Positions 52,256 through 59,707 of a stretch of 64,000 nt of DNA are shown here, piece by piece. How positions within the stretch are numbered: the stretch's first letter is position 1; each line of letters begins with the position of its first letter. Below the pieces are notes generated by a model. That model did not search any database and was not told the DNA's origin. It worked only from the letters and a program-made list of their open reading frames with translations. This DNA comes from Rufibacter sp. XAAS-G3-1 (GTDB lineage Bacteria; Bacteroidota; Bacteroidia; Cytophagales; Hymenobacteraceae). Location: the NCBI RefSeq assembly GCF_013623775.1, contig NZ_JABFAM010000003.1, forward strand, positions 62,001 through 126,000. Reading direction: 5' to 3'. The position numbers and the translations under genes are program-made.

Positions 52256-52306
52256 TCCAGATTCCCCCCGTTAAAACACGTAGAAAGTTGAATCAGCCAG
52301 CCCGCG

Positions 52307-53236
52307 TTACATAGGCAACTGCTTGTCTAGCACCTGCACCGCCTGTAGAATAGTCTCTACCGCTTTGAGGTAGAACGCCTGGTGGATGTTCTTGAACTCA
52401 TCGGTTTCCTGATGGTAGTGCGGGTGATCTTCCACCCCGAAGTAAATAAACGGAATCTGGGCCGCGTGGAAGCTGCCGTGGTCAGACTGCTTTGTCCAGT
52501 CGTCAGGGCCTTGCTCGGGGCGGTCATGCCCAAAGCGCAGGTTAAAGCCTTCGGGCACTTTCACCTGCTCCAGCAACGGCTTAAATGCTGGGTGATGGTA
52601 CGTGCCAGCGGCATAGAGTTCGTTTTTCTCTGAGATGCTGACCATGTCCAGGTTTACGTTCAGGAGGATGCGCTCCTTGGCAAACGGCAGGTTGGCCACA
52701 AAGGCTTTGGAACCCTGTAGCCCCTGCTCTTCGGCATCAAACGCGACAAACACCAGGGTATGCTGCGGCTTCTGTTTCTGGAAGTGCGTGGCCAATGCCA
52801 GAATAGCCCCTATGCCCGAGGCATCGTCATCGGCCCCGTTGTAGATTTTTCCGTTGCGGGTACCCACGTGGTCATAGTGCGCCGAGACCACAATCACTTT
52901 CTCTGATTTTCCCTGGATCAGGCCCACCAGGTTTACCCCCGGCTGTGGGGTAGTGCTGTTGCGCTGGGTAAAGGTGAAGGAATGCTGGTACTGGGCTCCC
53001 ACCGGTCTCAGGCCGATGCTTTTGAACCGTTGCAGCAGGTATTGCTGGGCCTTGGCGTGGCCCGGGGTATTAGGCAATCTTCCGCCCATGGAATCGGCGG
53101 CCAAGATTTCAACGTCACGTAGGGCCTGGCTCTGTTTGGGTTGCTGGTAAACGTCCTGGGCACAAGAGGTAAGGCTAAGCGTGCCAACACTGGCCGAGGC
53201 CAACAGAAAAGTGGAGAGCGAGCGGGATAGGTTCAT
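52307..53236 (-). CDS. M28 zinc aminopeptidase lipoprotein
   Basis: 309 residues from MNLSRSLSTFLL, where a lipoprotein signal ending LTSC begins; the frame to 53323 overlaps a D36 and is not used. Metal ligands: SAHYDHVGT, NGADDDASGIGA, DAEEQGLQGS, NVNLDM and a late His in YHQETDEF. A compact M28 peptidase without PA domain, probably periplasmic. Confidence 0.93.
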   Translation of the reverse strand: MNLSRSLSTFLLASASVGTLSLTSCAQDVYQQPKQSQALRDVEILAADSMGGRLPNTPGHAKAQQYLLQRFKSIGLRPVGAQYQHSFTFTQRNSTTPQPGVNLVGLIQGKSEKVIVVSAHYDHVGTRNGKIYNGADDDASGIGAILALATHFQKQKPQHTLVFVAFDAEEQGLQGSKAFVANLPFAKERILLNVNLDMVSISEKNELYAAGTYHHPAFKPLLEQVKVPEGFNLRFGHDRPEQGPDDWTKQSDHGSFHAAQIPFIYFGVEDHPHYHQETDEFKNIHQAFYLKAVETILQAVQVLDKQLPM

Positions 53237-53291
53237 GTCCAAAAGGTACGGAAAAATTGGAATCCTGCCCAAGCTTGCCTTTCTTCTCCCC

Positions 53292-53327
53292 GTTTTTGCC
53301 TTACTTTCAAGAAATGGGGCCATAAAC
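53292..53327. repeat. D36 dyad element
   Basis: 36 nt: GTTTTTGCCTTACTTT, CAAG, AAATGGGGCCATAAAC. Confidence 0.7.
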
Positions 53328-53337
53328 AGGCTTTGAC

Positions 53338-53373
53338 ATAAAAAACCGCCACCCTCCAGAAGAAGGTGGCGGC
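53338..53373 (-). terminator. M48 gene terminator
   Basis: CCGCCACC / GGTGGCGG stem followed on the minus strand by TTTTTTA. Confidence 0.88.
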
Positions 53374-53395
53374 AGTATATGGTAAGGGGAACTGC

Positions 53396-54340
53396 TTAGG
53401 TGGTGGTTAACACGCCTACGCGTCTTCCTTCTTCGTCCAGGAGCAATCCGTCTGTACTCACGAACAGGTAAGAGAAGTAACGGCTTTCCAGCACGTAAGG
53501 AAACTGGCTGCTTTTGGTTTTCTGCAACTTGCCAATCACTTCCATTCCGGTGGCGGTTTCGCGCACCAGGTTAAAAGAGGTGGTAACGTAGATACGCTCT
53601 TGCGGGGCACCCTGCAGTTTTACCTGCCGCATGAGTTGCTGCGCGGGCATTCTGCTGGAAACCGAAGTACGTCTGCTTGCCGTGCTGGCCGCTACCGTTC
53701 CCTGAGACGCAACCGGACGGCTGATGCCTGCCACTGTGCGGTTAGGCGTACCGGCTTTGGCACTGGCCAGAATCTGATCCTGCGCATTGCGCCAGCCTTT
53801 GCTGATGGCCGTAAGACGGGAACTTTTGCCCGGGTGCGTGTACGAATCATCTTCCTCAGCTAAGGCTTTGATGGCCGCCTGGGCTTCGCTTAGGCTGGCC
53901 CCCATTTTACGCAGCACAAACCCAGAGAACTCATCGGCCTCCAATTCGTCTTGCAGGTTGCTGCCGCCTTTGGAGAGCGTGTGCCCGTTGAGGTGGTGCC
54001 CAATTTCGTGGGCGAGTATGCTGATACCGGCCCAGTCGGTTCTAAGCGCGGTATTCAGGGAATTCACGAATTTCTCGTTGTAAAGTATGTAGCGCTGGCC
54101 GTTCATGATCACGGCCGCGGCGTTAGGAACGTTGGCAGCGCGCACCTCAAACCGGGGCTTCAGCCCTACCACGTCAATAATCTCAGTGATTATATCTCTG
54201 GCCCCTACCGGCGCTGGCGCTGCATAGATGGCGGCGGCTCCGGCTTTTGTTTCAGCCACAGACGGTGTTGCCACCGAAGCACCGGTCAGAAACAGACCGG
54301 TAAGTACTGATAAAAGAACCTTTTTCATATGCTTTTTCAT
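53396..54340 (-). CDS. M48-family metalloprotease
   Basis: 314 residues. Signal peptide to about GASVATPSVAE; zinc motif HEIGH at 111-115 with the third ligand in DELEADEF (131-138), as in M48 peptidases (HtpX, BepA, Oma1-like). After residue 190 a Ser/Thr/Ala-rich linker leads to a beta-rich C-terminal domain (ERIYVTTSFNLVRETATG...). Probably a periplasmic quality-control protease, but no membrane helices of HtpX type are present. Confidence 0.9.
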   Translation of the reverse strand: MKKHMKKVLLSVLTGLFLTGASVATPSVAETKAGAAAIYAAPAPVGARDIITEIIDVVGLKPRFEVRAANVPNAAAVIMNGQRYILYNEKFVNSLNTALRTDWAGISILAHEIGHHLNGHTLSKGGSNLQDELEADEFSGFVLRKMGASLSEAQAAIKALAEEDDSYTHPGKSSRLTAISKGWRNAQDQILASAKAGTPNRTVAGISRPVASQGTVAASTASRRTSVSSRMPAQQLMRQVKLQGAPQERIYVTTSFNLVRETATGMEVIGKLQKTKSSQFPYVLESRYFSYLFVSTDGLLLDEEGRRVGVLTTT

Positions 54341-54418
54341 GTAGTTTTATAACAGAAGTACACGCGTACAGATTCAACGTTTCTGGTGTTAAATCATTGC
54401 GTACTATTCTAGTAGCAA

Positions 54419-54454
54419 GTTTTCTGCCAGTTTTAGGAAAAACAGCCCTAAAAC
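54419..54454. repeat. D36 dyad element
   Basis: 36 nt: GTTTTCTGCCAGTTTT, AGGA, AAAACAGCCCTAAAAC. Confidence 0.82.
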
Positions 54455-54506
54455 CCTGCGTAAGAAAGGGGATTTGAAAATATTTTTTTAGTTCCGGAAT
54501 GAACAC

Positions 54507-54545
54507 AAAAAAGCCTTTAGAACCAGGCTCTAAAGGCTTTTTGCA
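54507..54545. terminator. terminator of the disordered-protein gene
   Basis: AAAAAGCCTTTAGA / TCTAAAGGCTTTTT stem; symmetrical, next to the stop at 54552 of the minus-strand gene. Confidence 0.88.
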
Positions 54546-54551
54546 AGTTGG

Positions 54552-54806
54552 TTAGTAGTTATTTTCCTGATTGGCATCCCCATCATTAGGATCGCGCTCA
54601 TCAATGGTATTTCCGCCCCCGGTTTTCTCTGTGCCCGAGAAGTTCTCGTCCTGTTTGGTGGAATCATAGCCGGTGACGTTGCGTCTGTAGCTGTCATGGT
54701 CGCTTATGTCCTGGCGCTGGTGCTCAGACTGTCTGCCCTGGTTCATTTCGGTGGCCGATTTATTTGTTTCTTCTGAGTTGGCTGGATCGTTTATTTTGTC
54801 TGGCAT
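54552..54806 (-). CDS. small hydrophilic disordered protein
   Basis: 84 residues with no hydrophobic segment, rich in Asn, Asp, Glu, Gln and Ser (DPANSEETNKSATEMNQG...), predicted to be intrinsically disordered. No family recognised. A terminator right behind it supports a real gene. Comparable in style to the protein at 57125; such proteins often accumulate under desiccation or osmotic stress, which is inference here. Confidence 0.7.
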   Translation of the reverse strand: MPDKINDPANSEETNKSATEMNQGRQSEHQRQDISDHDSYRRNVTGYDSTKQDENFSGTEKTGGGNTIDERDPNDGDANQENNY

Positions 54807-54968
54807 ATGGGTAGTGTTAAGTAAAACGTCTGTCCCCCTCCATTAGGCAGGGGCTCTTACTTCTTTACTACTGCCGGGGCAAAAGGTTCCTGCTAAACCA
54901 AGGTCAGCCAACCGGGTACAAAGAATAGGACATACTAACAGCCGCTTAGCCCCAGAGCTGCCAGAAGG

Positions 54969-55355
54969 TTAGCCCAGTGATTTTCGCTCAATTACATCTA
55001 ACAAGTGCAGGAGTTTTTGGGCCGTAGCTTCTATCTGGGGCAGTTCCTTCAGCGCTTCCTCCTGCTGCCCCTGCTGGTACTCCTGCCACAGACGCCGCGC
55101 AATGACATGCATCTCATTGTGTACTTTTTCCAGTTCTTTTACTTCTGCCAAGTGGCCAATGCGGGGCATGGCTACCCCATAGATCCATTTGCCCAAAGAG
55201 CATTCAGTAGTGGAGATCACCGGTTCGGTGTCAATGTTGGCCCCGTACAGCAAAGCCCTGAGCTTTGATTTGAACAGGACGTGCTTGATACGCGCTTGCT
55301 CAAAATCAAGCTTGCCTATGCTCTCAAAGTAATCGTCCTGTTCTTTCCTATTCAT
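54969..55355 (-). CDS. stand-alone CZB-domain protein
   Basis: 128 residues. The chemoreceptor zinc-binding pattern is complete: DFEQARIKHVLFKSKL (His25), CSLGKWIYG (Cys52), and VHNEMH (His79, His83), with a His68 in between. CZB domains normally end chemoreceptors or diguanylate cyclases and respond to zinc; here it forms the whole protein, so it is a cytosolic zinc- or redox-responsive partner of something encoded elsewhere. No chemotaxis gene is near. Confidence 0.85.
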   Translation of the reverse strand: MNRKEQDDYFESIGKLDFEQARIKHVLFKSKLRALLYGANIDTEPVISTTECSLGKWIYGVAMPRIGHLAEVKELEKVHNEMHVIARRLWQEYQQGQQEEALKELPQIEATAQKLLHLLDVIERKSLG

Positions 55356-55470
55356 GTTTTCTACTCAAAGCCGAACCCAACCCCAGATGTGTCCGCAAAG
55401 CTACGTTTCTGGCCCGTTTTTCACCAACTAAACAAAAAGAACAACCAGAACAGCCATCCGTCAGGTTCCT

Positions 55471-55506
55471 GTTTTAGGGCCGTTTTCGGAAATATTCCCT
55501 GAAAAC
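55471..55506. repeat. D36 dyad element
   Basis: 36 nt: GTTTTAGGGCCGTTTT, CGGA, AATATTCCCTGAAAAC. Another left half, GTTTCTGGCCCGTTTT, lies at 55405. Confidence 0.82.
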
Positions 55507-55597
55507 GACCAACTAAGCAGCAGGAACCATACTATTGTTGGGCGTAGAGTTAGCGCGCGCTACGCCCGTATGGAAAGCCAATCTCCTGGCTGGCGAT

Positions 55598-55663
55598 CCA
55601 TCGGCGCAGACGCTTGCAGGTCAAAAGACGCTGCGAGGTCTTTGGAACGGGCGGCATCGCGGA
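55598..55663. repeat. 67-bp dispersed repeat (copy 2 of 2)
   Basis: CCATCGGCGCAGACGCTTGC... to ...GGGCGGCATCGCGGA; partner of 29127-29193. Confidence 0.75.
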
Positions 55664-55831
55664 AGCAGGCTGTTATACAATACTGGCGCGAGACTTTAGT
55701 CTCGTGACCAAAGAATGAAGCGAATCCCCGGGCTGGCCGGGAACCACCGGCAGGAGTGCGGAACGTCAGCACTTGAATCCTAAGGAATAAGCGTGCCCGG
55801 GCCTACTCTTTCCATCGTTACTCAGGTGAGG

Positions 55832-56857
55832 TTACATTTCATTGTTCTCCCGGGCCGCTTTCTGGTTGGGGGCGTTCAGGGCCGATTGGGTTAGTTCGGT
55901 CTCGCTTTCGTAGCCGCGCACGGCTTCAGACCCAATTCCGCCCGGCCCGGGTAAGAACAGGTGCACCAGCCCCATTAAATCGGCGGTGGCCCCGGGGAAA
56001 AGCCCATGCAGGGTACTGATGAATTTGGCGTTCAAACCCAGCGTCACTTCTGATTTCCCGTAGCGGCAGGCATCTATGATTTCTCTTGCGGCCCTGTCGG
56101 CGGCCAGGGAGATCATGGGATTGGCATCTATCAGCGAGAAAAGCGAGTACTCTTTCTTGTTTTGCCCTTTTAAAAAGGCGTTGCGGGCACTGCCCGTGCG
56201 CATGAGCCCCGGATTGATGGTGGTGACATAGACGCCGTCCTTCAGCAACTCAGACCTGAACCCCTCTGACATGCCTACCAGCGCAAACTTACTGCCGCTG
56301 TACGGCACCAGATGCGGCACACTCACCTTGCCCCCCACTGAGGCAATGTTCACGATGCGGCCTTCGCCACGGGCTTTCATTTCGGGGAGGACTTCCAACA
56401 TGGTGTACAATGCTGCCCAGTAATGCACCCGCATGGCTTCCTCAAAATCCTCTACCCGCATTTCCTCCAGCGGCCCGGCCGTAATGATGCCTGCGTTGTT
56501 GATGAGCACCTCTACCGGCCCTACCCGCTCTTTGATCTCCTGGATCATGGCTTTCACCTGCCCCCGGTCACGCACATCACAATTAAACGCCAAAACCGTG
56601 GCTCCACCGGCCTCCAGTTCTGCCTTGGCAGCGTCTAACTGGTGTTGGGTACGGGAACAGATGGCAATGTTGGCGCCCTGCTCGGCAAACATGCGGGCCA
56701 AGACCAGCCCCAGCCCGCGGCTTCCGCCCGTGATCAGGACGGTGCGGTCTGTGAAGGAGAATTCGCGCTTCCTGTTGGTGAAAGTGCGTACCGCCAATAA
56801 TGCTCCCAAACCGGCGGCCCCGGCCAGTAAAAGCGTCTTCTTTGTGTTGTCTTCCAT
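55832..56857 (-). CDS. membrane-anchored SDR oxidoreductase
   Basis: 341 residues. An N-terminal hydrophobic segment (LLLAGAAGLGALLAV, 9-23) precedes the SDR fold: TGGSRGLG 43-50, NNAG 120-123, Ser173, Tyr186 and Lys190 (YSGSK). The C-terminal extension beyond residue 260 is hydrophilic. Resembles the SDR/DltE-like proteins of unknown substrate attached to the membrane. Confidence 0.88.
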   Translation of the reverse strand: MEDNTKKTLLLAGAAGLGALLAVRTFTNRKREFSFTDRTVLITGGSRGLGLVLARMFAEQGANIAICSRTQHQLDAAKAELEAGGATVLAFNCDVRDRGQVKAMIQEIKERVGPVEVLINNAGIITAGPLEEMRVEDFEEAMRVHYWAALYTMLEVLPEMKARGEGRIVNIASVGGKVSVPHLVPYSGSKFALVGMSEGFRSELLKDGVYVTTINPGLMRTGSARNAFLKGQNKKEYSLFSLIDANPMISLAADRAAREIIDACRYGKSEVTLGLNAKFISTLHGLFPGATADLMGLVHLFLPGPGGIGSEAVRGYESETELTQSALNAPNQKAARENNEM

Positions 56858-57032
56858 GGTTTTCTTATTTGGGTTTTGTTAGGTAGAGGCGGCTATGTTT
56901 ATTGGTTGGCCCAGTGCTGGTTTGAGACTAGCGCCCCACTTTTGTACGAGCGCCAGCAGGTTCTGGACTATAAGCGGCTCGCTGCCTTTTACGCAGGAAA
57001 TCTTTTCTGCGCTGTCTGTGACTCCTGCGCCG

Positions 57033-57068
57033 GTTTACGGCTTCTTTTTGAGAAAATAGCCCCAAAAC
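57033..57068. repeat. D36 dyad element
   Basis: 36 nt: GTTTACGGCTTCTTTT, TGAG, AAAATAGCCCCAAAAC; its last bases start the next terminator. Confidence 0.78.
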
Positions 57069-57105
57069 AGAAGGCCCGCCCCTTGGTAAGAGACAGGCCT
57101 TCTGT
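57067..57105 (-). terminator. terminator of the Gly-rich gene
   Basis: ACAGAAGGCC / GGCCTTCTGT stem followed on the minus strand by TTTTGGGG, overlapping the end of the D36. Confidence 0.75.
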
Positions 57106-57124
57106 TCACATAAACCAGGTTTCC

Positions 57125-57673
57125 TTAATTGGTTCTGGCACCACGACCCGCTACATCTGGATCATTGTTCTGATCTTTTCCACCTTCATTGGGCGAATAT
57201 TTGTGGTCATCTGGGTCTCCGCCGTGGCCTGCGTGTCCGCTGCTGCGGCCCCCGCCGGTTCCGTCGTTGCCGTTGTGGTTTCCTTTGAAGCCGCTGTGGC
57301 TGTCGCTGAGACCACCAGCGTGGGTTCCATAACCGGTGTCTTTGTCGCTTTCAGCGTCATGCTTTGTCTGGCTTTTGTCTTCGGAGGGGGTTTTGCCTAT
57401 TCCCTGGGCTTCACCATAGCCGCCGCCGCGTCTGCCTAACACGTCACCGCCGCCGTTCACATCGTCATGGGCCTGCCCTTTGTCCAGGTTGCCACCGGCA
57501 TCGTTGATGTCTAAATCGCCATCGGCATCATAGTTGGCGGTGTTGCCCCCTTCGGCTTTGGTACCGTAGTTGTGATCGGCGAAAGTGCCCTCTCCGCGGT
57601 TTCCGTCCTGGCTGTTATTGCTTCCATCGCCACTCATGGGTGGCGTGCCCCGGTCTTTATTCTGCTCTTCCAT
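57125..57673 (-). CDS. glycine/asparagine-rich disordered protein
   Basis: 182 residues of low complexity: MEEQNKDRGTPPMSGDGSNNSQDG, then Gly/Asp/Asn/His blocks to the C-terminus (DPDVAGRGARTN). No hydrophobic segment or signal peptide. The plus-strand frame over the same bases (56876-57439) is Val/Ala-rich and is taken as its shadow. Likely an unfolded protective or stress protein; no family recognised. Confidence 0.65.
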   Translation of the reverse strand: MEEQNKDRGTPPMSGDGSNNSQDGNRGEGTFADHNYGTKAEGGNTANYDADGDLDINDAGGNLDKGQAHDDVNGGGDVLGRRGGGYGEAQGIGKTPSEDKSQTKHDAESDKDTGYGTHAGGLSDSHSGFKGNHNGNDGTGGGRSSGHAGHGGDPDDHKYSPNEGGKDQNNDPDVAGRGARTN

Positions 57674-57831
57674 AGTATGGTCAGGTTTTAAGTGAGTACA
57701 ATAAACTTGTGTCCCTGTTTACGGGAGGAAACCACGAGAGTTAATTTCTGACTGCTTTTACAAGGAAGGACTTTACAAAGCTGCCTCACTGGCTGTTTAT
57801 GAGCAAACGGACATAGGTCTCCCCATACGGC

Positions 57832-57874
57832 AGAGGGCCTTCTCCCTGCGTTCAGGCAGAAGGCCCTCTGCTTT
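57832..57874 (+). terminator. terminator-like hairpin
   Basis: AGAGGGCCTTCT / AGAAGGCCCTCT then GCTTTT; no plus-strand gene precedes it, so its use is unclear. Confidence 0.5.
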
Positions 57875-57883
57875 TCCAACCCT

Positions 57884-57919
57884 GTTTTAGGGCTATTTTC
57901 CAGTAAACAGCCTTAAAAC
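57884..57919. repeat. D36 dyad, near-consensus
   Basis: 36 nt: GTTTTAGGGCTATTTT, CCAG, TAAACAGCCTTAAAAC, extended by CCT / AGG. Confidence 0.92.
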
Positions 57920-57949
57920 AGGTAGTAGGCCAAATCAAGCTATCCATTT

Positions 57950-58039
57950 TGTCCTTCTGGAAGGATCTCGGTGGCGAAGGGCAATTGGGTTTATTCACTG
58001 CTTTTCCAGTTCGCCCACAAGATCCTTCCAGGCGGACAA
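57950..58039. repeat. 90-bp inverted-repeat unit (copy 2 of 3)
   Basis: Arms TTGTCCTTCTGGAAGGATCT and AGATCCTTCCAGGCGGACAA; the pairs differ from copies 1 and 3 but remain complementary. Confidence 0.82.
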
Positions 58040-58078
58040 GGAGAAGAGATAGTTATTGCTGACCAATTACTTCATCCT

Positions 58079-58627
58079 TTATTCGCCGTTCTTCTGGTTC
58101 AATAACTTAGGTAGTAGATGCGCTTTGGCCCACTCTGCGGCCAGCAGGGTTTTCCCGTCTACAAAGGTATGGGTGGCCAGTTGGTCGGGGGTTAGCTCCA
58201 GGGTTTTGATGTCTTCGTTTTCATCGTCTTTGCCGCCGCCTTCCCCTGTTTTCCTGCTTACTTCGGCGTAGAAAAGGTAAAGTTTCTCAGCGAAAGCGCC
58301 CGGCGAGGGGTAAAATTCATAGATGTGCTGTAAACGGTCTACGGCATAGCCAATCTCCTCCCCAATCTCGCGGGTAATGGCGGCCTCGGGTTTTTCGTCT
58401 TCGCTGTCCAGCATGCCCGCCACGGCTTCCACCATGTCTTGCTCTACGGCTGGCCTAAACTGCTTGGCGAAGATGAATTTCTGCTTCTGTGTGTCATACA
58501 CCAACGCCGCCGCGGCCTGGCCGGTCTGGAATACTTCGCGCTTGAATTCCTGCCCTTTGTCTTCTACCGTAAACACCTGCAGCCGGTAATGCCCTTGGTA
58601 AGCGGTTTCTTTCTTGGTTATTTTCAT
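58079..58627 (-). CDS. Nudix hydrolase (ADP-ribose/GDP-mannose pyrophosphatase-like)
   Basis: 182 residues. Nudix box GMLDSEDEKPEAAITREIGEEIGY at 71-94 (split here as GMLDSE and REIGEEIGY) with catalytic Glu87, Glu90 and Glu91, preceded by FIFAKQFRPAVEQDMVEAVAG and followed by FYPSPGAFAEKLYLFYA, typical of NudF/NudK pyrophosphatases. Hydrolyses a nucleotide sugar or ADP-ribose; the precise substrate is not determinable. Confidence 0.9.
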   Translation of the reverse strand: MKITKKETAYQGHYRLQVFTVEDKGQEFKREVFQTGQAAAALVYDTQKQKFIFAKQFRPAVEQDMVEAVAGMLDSEDEKPEAAITREIGEEIGYAVDRLQHIYEFYPSPGAFAEKLYLFYAEVSRKTGEGGGKDDENEDIKTLELTPDQLATHTFVDGKTLLAAEWAKAHLLPKLLNQKNGE

Positions 58628-58787
58628 TTGTAGGTTTGGCTAGGAGCTAGTTTGTGTTAGGCTCTATCCCCATGGTACGGATGAGCGCGACACCGGTTTA
58701 TAAGATGGAATGCCTCAAATAAATAGGCCAATACGCTGGCTATTCTGCGGCGTATTTCGTATTTATGAGACAAATTAATCTTTTAAA

Positions 58788-59246
58788 ATGAAAAAATTAT
58801 TCTCTCTATGGGTTCTACTGCTGTTGGTTTCAGTAGGCAGTGCCATGGCGCAGACCCAGAGCAGTCACTACAAAGCCGCCGAAACCTTGCTCATTACCAT
58901 GGGCAGCCCCAAAGCCATTGACGACAATCTCCAGCAGATGCTGACCATGCAAATGGAACAGGTACCGGCCATGAAAGCCGCAGAGGTAGAGGTCAGGGCG
59001 TTTTTCTCTAAATACATGAACTGGGATGCCGTCAAAGACGATATGATCAAGTTGTACATGGCCGAGTTCTCTGAGAAGGAACTGAAAGACATGAATGCCT
59101 TTTACCTGACGCCTACCGGTAAAAAACTGGCATCCAAGCAATCTACCATCACCATGAAAAGCGCCCAGATTGGCCAGGCCAAAGTAGAGCCGCACATGAT
59201 GGAGTTACAGCAGGCCATTCAGCAGAAAATGCAAGGCAATAATTAA
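58788..59246 (+). CDS. DUF2059-domain secreted protein
   Basis: 152 residues: signal peptide (to about SAMAQ), then the DUF2059 pattern YMAEFSEKELKDMNAFYLTPTGKKLASKQ. Soluble periplasmic helical protein of unknown function. Confidence 0.88.
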   Translation: MKKLFSLWVLLLLVSVGSAMAQTQSSHYKAAETLLITMGSPKAIDDNLQQMLTMQMEQVPAMKAAEVEVRAFFSKYMNWDAVKDDMIKLYMAEFSEKELKDMNAFYLTPTGKKLASKQSTITMKSAQIGQAKVEPHMMELQQAIQQKMQGNN

Positions 59247-59277
59247 GCTACATCAATCGCCTGTCTGGTTTCTTTAA

Positions 59278-59315
59278 ACAAAATGCCCTCTCGTATTTCT
59301 GGGAGGGCATTTTGT
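59278..59315 (+). terminator. intrinsic terminator
   Basis: ACAAAATGCCCTC / GAGGGCATTTTGT stem. Confidence 0.85.
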
Positions 59316-59349
59316 TATGATAGCCACACCCGCTCGCCTCTAGCAGGTT

Positions 59350-59385
59350 GTTTTTACACTCTTTCTCTGAAAACAGGCTAGATTC
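59350..59385. repeat. D36-like dyad, degenerate
   Basis: 36 nt: GTTTTTACACTCTTTC, TCTG, AAAACAGGCTAGATTC. Confidence 0.6.
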
Positions 59386-59489
59386 CGTCTCAAGGGTTTC
59401 TGCCACAAAAAAGGTTTTCTGTTGGAGAACCTTTTTACAGAGTTGAAACAGAAGCTAAGTAGGAAGACAAATTGAAACACACCTTTTGG

Positions 59490-59576
59490 CATCCTGGAAG
59501 GATCTAGTGGGCAAGCTAGATGGTCTTCTGGTTAGTGCCTCTGCCGTTCGCCACCAAGATCCTTTCAGGATGACAG
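59490..59576. repeat. 87-bp inverted-repeat unit (copy 3 of 3)
   Basis: Arms GCATCCTGGAAGGATCT and AGATCCTTTCAGGATGAC. Confidence 0.82.
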
Positions 59577-59707
59577 AGAAAAAGAAGGGATGCTCAGTGG
59601 TTGGCTTTACCTCCAGCCATTGGAACTGTTATTTTTAGCGGCTCTTTTTTATACTCAACGGAGTGCAGGAGCATCTGATGCTTTTGAACCTAAACCACTG
59701 TCTACTC

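Larger units (their letters stand above)
51331..52306. other. 976-bp repeat-rich region
   Basis: Terminator, CCCCTACCCC-type units (51500-51600), a multi-hairpin unit (51624-51730), D36 (51738-51773), a further CCTTCAAAGG unit (about 51820), and near 52040-52110 two imperfect CACTTGCACCCACGC direct repeats. Overlapping minus-strand frames at 51777-52161 have low-complexity products and are not called. Confidence 0.75.
55356..55831. other. 476-bp spacer of repeats
   Basis: D36 halves at 55405 and a full copy at 55471, a GCGCGCGC palindrome near 55552, the 67-bp repeat (55598-55663) and a GGCCGGGAACCACCGGCAGG patch related to the multi-hairpin family at 55735. Confidence 0.7.
57674..58078. other. 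405-bp spacer with hairpin, D36 and 90-bp unit
   Basis: Hairpin AGAGGGCCTTCT / AGAAGGCCCTCT (57832-57869), D36 57884-57919 and the inverted-repeat unit 57950-58039. Confidence 0.75.
59247..59707. other. 461-bp spacer
   Basis: Terminator, D36 at 59350-59385, a second hairpin (AAAAAGGTTTTC / GAGAACCTTTTT, 59407-59438), and the inverted-repeat unit at 59490-59576. Confidence 0.75.

Noticed and set aside
56876-57439. 187-codon plus-strand frame opposite the Gly-rich gene
   Set aside because: Its second half is a Val/Ala-rich mirror of the Gly/Asn-rich protein, its first half covers a spacer with a D36 and a terminator; the minus-strand gene with its own terminator fits better.
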